64,000 bases of DNA, taken from NCBI GenBank assembly GCA_015832175.1, contig WJXW01000002.1, positions 4,712,001 through 4,776,000 of the forward strand. The letters run 5' to 3'. A model generated the notes under the pieces. That model worked only from the letters and a program-made list of their open reading frames with translations. It made no database searches and was not told where the DNA came from. Numbering within the stretch: position 1 is the first letter of the stretch; each line of letters starts with the position of its first letter. The position numbers were made by a program, and so were the translations under genes. This stretch comes from Paraphaeosphaeria minitans. Taxonomy: Eukaryota > Ascomycota > Dothideomycetes > Pleosporales > Didymosphaeriaceae. Of the stretch, positions 58,151 to 64,000 are shown one piece after another.

Positions 58151-59430
58151 ATAACTTTAAAAGGTTATAGTGTTATAGGCTAGCCTTAGAGAGTAAACAG
58201 AACTGTAAGTGCCAAATGTAAAGGATAAATTCTAGGTATTAAGTCTCTATAGGGGGGTGTGCCGCTTATAAGAAGAGTCTTCCTTAGTAGGTCTACTTTT
58301 TTAGGGTAGTTCCTTTCCTTAAGATCCTTCTAAAGGCTAGGGCATAGCCCTAGCCTATTATATACCCTAGACCTTACTTAGTTTAAAACGTCTTATAGTT
58401 ATAAAGTAAACCTTAGAGATCTTAGGAGTATTATACTATAGTAAGGTAGTAGTGTTATAGGCGTTATTCTTTTATTAGGAACTTATTATTATTTTAGTAA
58501 GGGTTCCTTTATAGTATAGAGGTGGCCCTAAGGCAGTCTTAGGGCGAGGGCCCTTATTAGGCAGTTTATTTATTTACCTTATTATTATAAGGCGATAGGA
58601 TGACGCTCCTACCCTTTCTAATATAATTATTATGTGTTTCTTACTTTAGTAGTGTATTGCTATTATAGTCTTTTTATATCTATATTATTCTATCTTCCTT
58701 TTTCCCTTCTCTACTCTTTCTTTTTTATACTAACTCTAACCTATACCTATTCTAACTTTCTTAACTATTTATAACTACCTCTGTTCTTATCTTCTTTTAG
58801 CCCTAACCTAGTCCTCTTTCTATTCCTACGCTATACGCCTTTATACTTTTATTAGCCTTTTAGCCCTCTTCTTTAGCGTTCTGTTTATAGCTGTAGCTAA
58901 TATTAACATTATTAATAATAGCCTTTAAAGTAGCACCACCTTAGTAAATATTTTTAGTTTTAGTAGTAGTAGTAGTAGTAATAACTTTTTAAACTTAAAC
59001 TAGCGCCTTACTAAGCCTAGCTATGCGTATACTAAGGAGGAGATTAATAACACTAAAGTAAAAGAGATTCTCTAGAGCTTTAACACGCTTATATAGTAGC
59101 CTAATAGTAGTAATTACCTTTACTTTTTTATAACCTCTAAGAGGCGTGTACTAGCTAATCGCCCTAACTCTATTACTTCTACCTATACTTTAAAGCAGCT
59201 CTACGTTACTAAGAGCACAGTTCTTTAAAGAGATAGTTTAAATAAAAAGCTAGCTAACCCTAATATAGGCCTTATATATATTAAATATATTAGGCGCCTA
59301 AAGCGGCTTAGGCGTATAGAGTAAGTCTATAGCCTTGTATTCTAATATTATTAGGACTGAGGATTCGGACCCAGTATCGTCCGTGCGCTGGTACGTGCGC
59401 ACTGGCGCTAGTCTGTAAACAGCTAGCCCA
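58151..59430. other. AT-rich, unidentified; degraded ORF at about 58930-59340
   Basis: No LTR pair found. Near 58960-58980 a (TAG)n microsatellite starts a + strand reading track of about 130 residues, Ser- then Lys/Arg-rich, that continues to 59340 with few stops. It may be part of another element. The composition changes abruptly at 59350, where GC-richer sequence with GTGCGC motifs begins. Confidence 0.4.
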
Positions 59431-59445
59431 CTAACGCGCTATCTC

Positions 59446-59610
59446 GCGCATTAACGTACTATCTCAACGCACTATCCTGCGCACCAACGTACTATTTTAA
59501 CGCACTATTCTGCGCACTAACGCACTATCTTAACGCACTATCCCGTGCACTAACGTACTATCTTAACGCGCTATCCTACACACTAACGTACTATCTTAAC
59601 ACACTATTAT
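59446..59610. repeat. 33-bp minisatellite, five units
   Basis: Five head-to-tail units of exactly 33 bp, each like GCGCACTAACGTACTATCTT followed by AACGCACTATCCT, with scattered transitions. A partial unit precedes at 59431. It is much richer in CpG than the surrounding AT-rich DNA. Confidence 0.9.
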
Positions 59611-61559
59611 GCGCATTAATTCACAATTCACTATCTTAACCTTACACCCCTATCTATCTAGTAAGTGCAATTTCTAGCTAACTATTCTAACTATAACTTT
59701 TAACTGCACGACTGCACGACTTCACCTATAAACTATAAGCCTACTCTTTTACCTATATAGGGGACCTTTATGTGTGTAGGCTGCGAGGACTCCTTACAGC
59801 GCTACTAGAGGGTAGTTATAAAAGTTTATAGCACTATTATTATTAGGGCGAAAACTTTATTAAAAAGCCCTAAGGAATCGCACTATTTGTAGGTTATACT
59901 AAGCCACTAAATAATTTCAACCCTATACTAGGACTAAAATTAGCACAACGTAGAATTATAGATTACATAAACTTTTCTTAAATACCCCTAATTAGTAAAT
60001 ATAACCCTCTTAAGTGTTACCTAGCTATTATACAAATTGTTAACATCCCTTAGGAGCTACTAACTACTTACTAGTTAGAAACCTATAATTAAATTATAAT
60101 ACGCTAGATTCTTATCTAAAAGTATCTCTAGGAGTAAGGGCTCTAGCAGCTCTAGATCTAATATATACGCCTTATACATTTCTGCTATAGCTATTGCGCT
60201 TTTAAAGATAGTATTGTTGTATTACGCAACTATATCTATCTATTACTAGAGCTACGCAACTATTATGCCTCGTTTAATATAGGTGTTAGATATAGAGTTT
60301 CTTAGTAGTATTATAAACACGCCTACACTAAACTTTACCTTAAGTAGACACTATTATCTCCCTATATTTAAGCACTAACTAAATTCTCTCTATACTATAA
60401 AATATGTTTCCTTAGTTAGTTCCTCCTCTTCTATTATACTAAATTCTTAAGTAAATAAAAGTTTTTTTATAATAGACGTGTATTCTTTCCTTCTTCTACT
60501 AGATAGTATTTTTCTTTTTTATACTAGGCCCTCTAATAATTTAAACTCTAACTATAGCACTGCCTATATCTAGCGCTACTACATCTTACTTATAATACTA
60601 ACCGCCTATCCCTATCTTATACTCTTATACAGTAAATAGAACCTCTTAGTCTTAAACTATATAAAACTATATTCTATAAAACCAGCACTAGAGCGTTATA
60701 ATAATGCTATACTACTCTCTAGTATAGTGTTAGCTATAGTACTATTACCCTCTTTATATTTAACTATGTCTAGTAGTCTCTCTACCTTTTCTCTAAACAA
60801 CTATAGGCCCTATATGTACTTTGTCCTCTATACCTATAATACTATTTTCTAATCACGTAGACACTTAGCTACACCTATAGTAACTACTTAGCTTATTATT
60901 TCTTCCTTAATAGTAGCGCCTACTCTTAATAGTTTTTTTATAAATATATAGTAATATGCCTTTTCTCTATTATCTTCTAATAACTCTGCCTCCTCTATAT
61001 ATTATGTACATAGCACAACTTCTATTATTATATCTACTAGCTAACGCTTTAGCTTTTAATTTCTATTCTTTACTAAACGGCCAGTCGCTTTTAACGTGCG
61101 ATTTTGTTTTAGAGGCGCTTTTAGGGCCTCTACTTAAGTGTCTTCCTCTTTACCTAACTCTTCCTTACTATCACTTCGGCGCGCTTGGTCCCTATAGACA
61201 GAGTGTAAGAAGTAAAAAAATTCTTCCTTTTTTACTTATTTATATATCTATTACACTACAGACTTAGGTAAGCTGCACAGAAATGCCTTAGTAGGAGGAC
61301 CTCTTCTCTATAGAACTAAACACCATATAGGCTTCTAATTATAAACTCATTCATATACGTCTTATATAAGGGAGGGAATTAGACTATTATTATCCTAAAG
61401 CACTTTAGCTAGTAAGATTAAAGAATAGTAGGCTATAGTATAATATAGTGTTTATATAATCTAGGATAATAAACGTTGCCTAGTGTTTCTTATCTCCTTT
61501 TAGCACTAAAGTTTAGCCAACTTATTTTAACCACAGACGTAGATTAAAATTAATTACAT
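59611..61559. other. AT-rich, unidentified region before the helicase N-terminus
   Basis: Mostly stop-laden. A 103-codon + frame (60956-61267) is hydrophobic and low in complexity. It overlaps a better but degraded Ser-rich track in another frame, so I do not call it a gene. The 59350-59820 part keeps higher GC than its surroundings. Confidence 0.4.
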
Positions 61560-64000
61560 TACTACTAACAATAGAGACTTCTAAACACATTTACTATAAT
61601 AAGACCTATTACTTTATTACCTGTGTACTATATAGATATATAATACTCCTAAGTAAGGTGTTTTCCTATTTTAATAAGGAACATAGATAAGAGATAACTA
61701 GTAAAGAGAGGCGCGTTATTTAAGAATGTATTAATAAGCTTAGGAACCTTTACCTACTACTATAAGAAAAATATAAAGAATTTATAGTCTCTAACACCTT
61801 AGTACTAGCCTTCCCTAGCCTATGTGTTATCCCTAATAGTTATTGCTGTCGTCACTATACCTATATTGCTACTAGGATTTCTGCAAGGCATAACATGCGA
61901 GGACACCTACGCTAGGAATATAAACTCTACATTCTAAACATAGCTAAAGAAAGAAGGCAGCTCTAGTATAGTAAGTAAGTAAAGGGCGTAGATTACTAAT
62001 AGTTTTTCCCCTCTATACTACCCCTATTCTAAAACCTTTATCTTACTTATAAATTTGTAGTTAAACTATCTACAAACTTATATAGCTCTAAAGCCACTAC
62101 TAATAGCGTTAAAAACCTAACTAAACCTAGTGTAGTCCCTATACCTATTTTTGCCCCTACTAGTAGCAAATTTATAAATTAGCTCTAGGAAGCGTCGCAA
62201 TAGGCTAAGAAAGTAAAGTAAGAGTAGTTAGTAGCTATATCTAGCACACCCTCTGTTTCTACGAATTCTTAGGTTGCCTATATAGGTGTCCTATAAGTGT
62301 TTAGTAACACGTCTATATAGGTAGAGGCTTTATAATATATAGCTATACTAACTACTATAGGTAATCTAAAGCTGCATTATCTTTATGTAACTATAAAGAG
62401 TATAGCTAGAACTTAGTAGAATATTACTAGTAAAGCCTCCTGCTACGCCTATATAAGAGTAATATAGGAACATAAGACTAATATTCCCTTTACTCCGCTA
62501 GAGCTATACTAGGACTTTTACCTCTACTACGCAGGACTACTCTAGAAAATATTTGTCTTCTTCTACTATATATTAGTTAATAATATAGAGAAGCTACTAA
62601 CACTTTATTTACAGCCTTACTAGGAGCAGACCTAGTAGAATATTACAGAGTACTTAGATTTAATAGATAATATCCTAGAAGTCTAAGAGCACTATACTAG
62701 AACTTAATTTACATTATTTAAAGAGTACTACTATTGCTTTTGGCTATCCCTTATTAAATAAACTAGTTAAACTAAGCATTTTGAACTTGCCCTACTAATA
62801 CCTATAGCGTTCCTAACACTCTCCTATAATAGAAAAGGTTTTTAAGAGGCGTATAACTTTGTAATAGACATATTAGCTATAAAGAAGTTCTGCCGTTTTA
62901 TAGGCCTTTAGAAACTATAGGATAACCTTGTCTATTTAAATAATGTCTAGCCCTAGGCTACCACAAATAGTATATAGACTGCTGTTTTGCTTAATAAGGC
63001 TTCCCTTCTTATTACTAAGTAAGATACTAATATGTCTATAGAGGTAGAGAACTGTAATCTTATAGACACGTTTAAGGCGTAGGTATATAACTACCTTACT
63101 ACAGAGTATCCTATAAGCATAAGCTAGCTTATAAACACAGCATAGTTTATTAGTAAGTTCTAATATAGTAAAAACCTAGATGCCTTCGTGCACTAGAACA
63201 GAGATACAGTTACTATACATAACATAAGAATAACCCTAGCCTTATTTGCAATAATGGCTAGGAATAAGTATAAGGAGACCTTAAAGATCCTATGCTAGCT
63301 AACCTTTGTGTCTACTTATTTAGACCTTCTAAATATTCTATAGGAACTTCTAGTAGAGGAACTAAAAAATGTTACACTAGACTTCTCTATGTTTAGCCCT
63401 AACAATAGTAATCTTGTACACAGAGCCGACTTCGTTATTAAAAACCTAATAAAGGGGGTAGGTTAAGAAAGTTTTTTAACTACCCCCCTTATAAACCTAC
63501 GTAACTTCACCTAGGTGCAGTAATACTATAATCTAGTATAGAAATTTCTAAAGTATCTTCTTTGCCTAATTTATTTTACTAGCGGCTAACTTAGCTACAG
63601 AATAGAAGTGCTTAGCGTTTAACTTAAGAATAGTTATACTATAGGTATACGTAATATCTTCCTATATAATAGTCTTATCGCGGTGGTTCCACAATACTAT
63701 AAAGGGTATAATCGCGACAAGACTATAAAGACTATATATAGATTCCTCCTAGCGGAGGTGGGCAGTTTCTTAGTGTGGTACATTTGGCTAGTTTAACTAT
63801 TCTATCTAGTTGTCTAAGGATAAATAGGGACAGACCTTTGTAACCACTATTACAAGTAGGCGCAAAGTGTGCTCCTATAGCTAGATATAGTAGAAAAATA
63901 ACACACTATATTGTATATTCTTAGTTTAGCTATCTAGAGTGCTAGTCTTTGTTAGATTAGGTAGGAGATTAACATTAGCACCTTACGTTACCTTATAATT
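61560..64000 (+). pseudogene. Telomere-linked-helicase-like gene relic, N-terminal half (DUF3505-like)
   Basis: The + strand reads, through RIP-type stops, two spaced zinc-finger-like blocks. The first is YYFITCVLYRYIILLSKVF with FNKEH following (61595-61680). The second is SYCCRHYTYIATRISARHNM then RGHL (61835-61900), matching the C..C...P..V..H....H and C..C.YI ... HMRGHL pattern I associate with DUF3505 proteins. A long helical region follows. Near 63640-63790 there is a block IRNIFLYNSLIAVVPQYYKG, IYRFLLAEVGSFLVWYIQL, which corresponds to the RYLPREVGELLVYYLWLVLPF region found upstream of the RecQ domain in these genes. The helicase domain would lie beyond base 64000. It is on the opposite strand to the C-terminal relic at 55440-56650, so the two are separate copies. 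Confidence 0.65.

Noticed and set aside
60956..61267. 103-codon hydrophobic + strand frame
   Set aside because: Low-complexity AT-rich sequence; a different frame gives the more protein-like (though degraded) track, and there is no supporting feature.
1..64000. CRISPR arrays, rRNA or tRNA genes
   Set aside because: No spaced identical repeats of the CRISPR kind were seen, and no tRNA T-loop/cloverleaf or rRNA segment was recognised in the gene islands; the organism is a fungus.

Overview
The window looks like chromosomal DNA of a filamentous ascomycete (Pezizomycotina; Dothideomycetes/Pleosporales is my best guess, from overall gene character only). Genes have short introns (about 48-173 nt) with GTAAGT/GTATGT-type donors. 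Gene-bearing DNA of ordinary composition alternates sharply with AT-rich DNA whose old coding sequence is full of TAG/TAA stops, as expected from repeat-induced point mutation (RIP).

Layout. (1) 1-9.87 kb, accessory gene island: a 5'-truncated berberine-bridge-type FAD oxidoreductase (+), a second complete four-exon one (-), a 152-bp MITE, and a divergent pair of decayed genes, a type-B carboxylesterase (-) and a GH32 glycosidase (+). (2) 9.87-43.93 kb, RIP-degraded nested transposons. Two full-length Ty3/gypsy chromoviruses (10250-16911, TSD GTAAC; 29264-35968, TSD TAATA) and one gypsy fragment are present. A Ty1/copia relic lies between them. A gag-only LTR family (called LTR-B here) forms an LTR-internal-LTR-internal-LTR tandem (24963-40589). 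It is interrupted by an opposite-strand copy of itself (25727-28887, TSD TATAT) and by the second gypsy. At the right edge a pogo/Fot1-type transposase relic is split by a TA-flanked 224-bp element and by a solo LTR-B (TSD CTCTA). (3) 43.93-55.44 kb, housekeeping island: mitochondrial GatA/HER2 (+), an unusually small two-exon metallothionein (-, 26 aa, 8 Cys), phosphoacetylglucosamine mutase AGM1 (-, five exons, one of 14 nt), a 178-aa conserved-looking membrane protein (-), an SDR relic (-), and a two-exon small secreted cysteine-rich protein (+, 73 aa, 6 Cys). (4) 55.44-64 kb, a second AT-rich block. It begins with the C-terminal half of a telomere-linked-helicase-like RecQ gene (-). It continues with a gag relic, a 33-bp minisatellite, and the N-terminal half (paired zinc-finger, DUF3505-like) of what looks like the same kind of helicase gene on the + strand, running off the window.

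How the parts relate. The housekeeping genes show no sign of a shared pathway. The two FAD oxidoreductases, the esterase and the GH32 could be remnants of a secondary-metabolism or secreted-enzyme cluster, but two of the four are dead. The two most interesting small genes are the metallothionein and the secreted Cys-rich protein. Both need splicing to be seen, so a plain ORF scan misses them. The secreted protein sits about 180 bp from the edge of a RIP-affected subtelomere-type helicase element, a position typical of fast-evolving fungal effector candidates.

Caveats. All identifications are from reading motifs by eye. Domain limits inside RIP-degraded elements are approximate (often within 100 bp or more). 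LTR ends and TSDs were read base by base.
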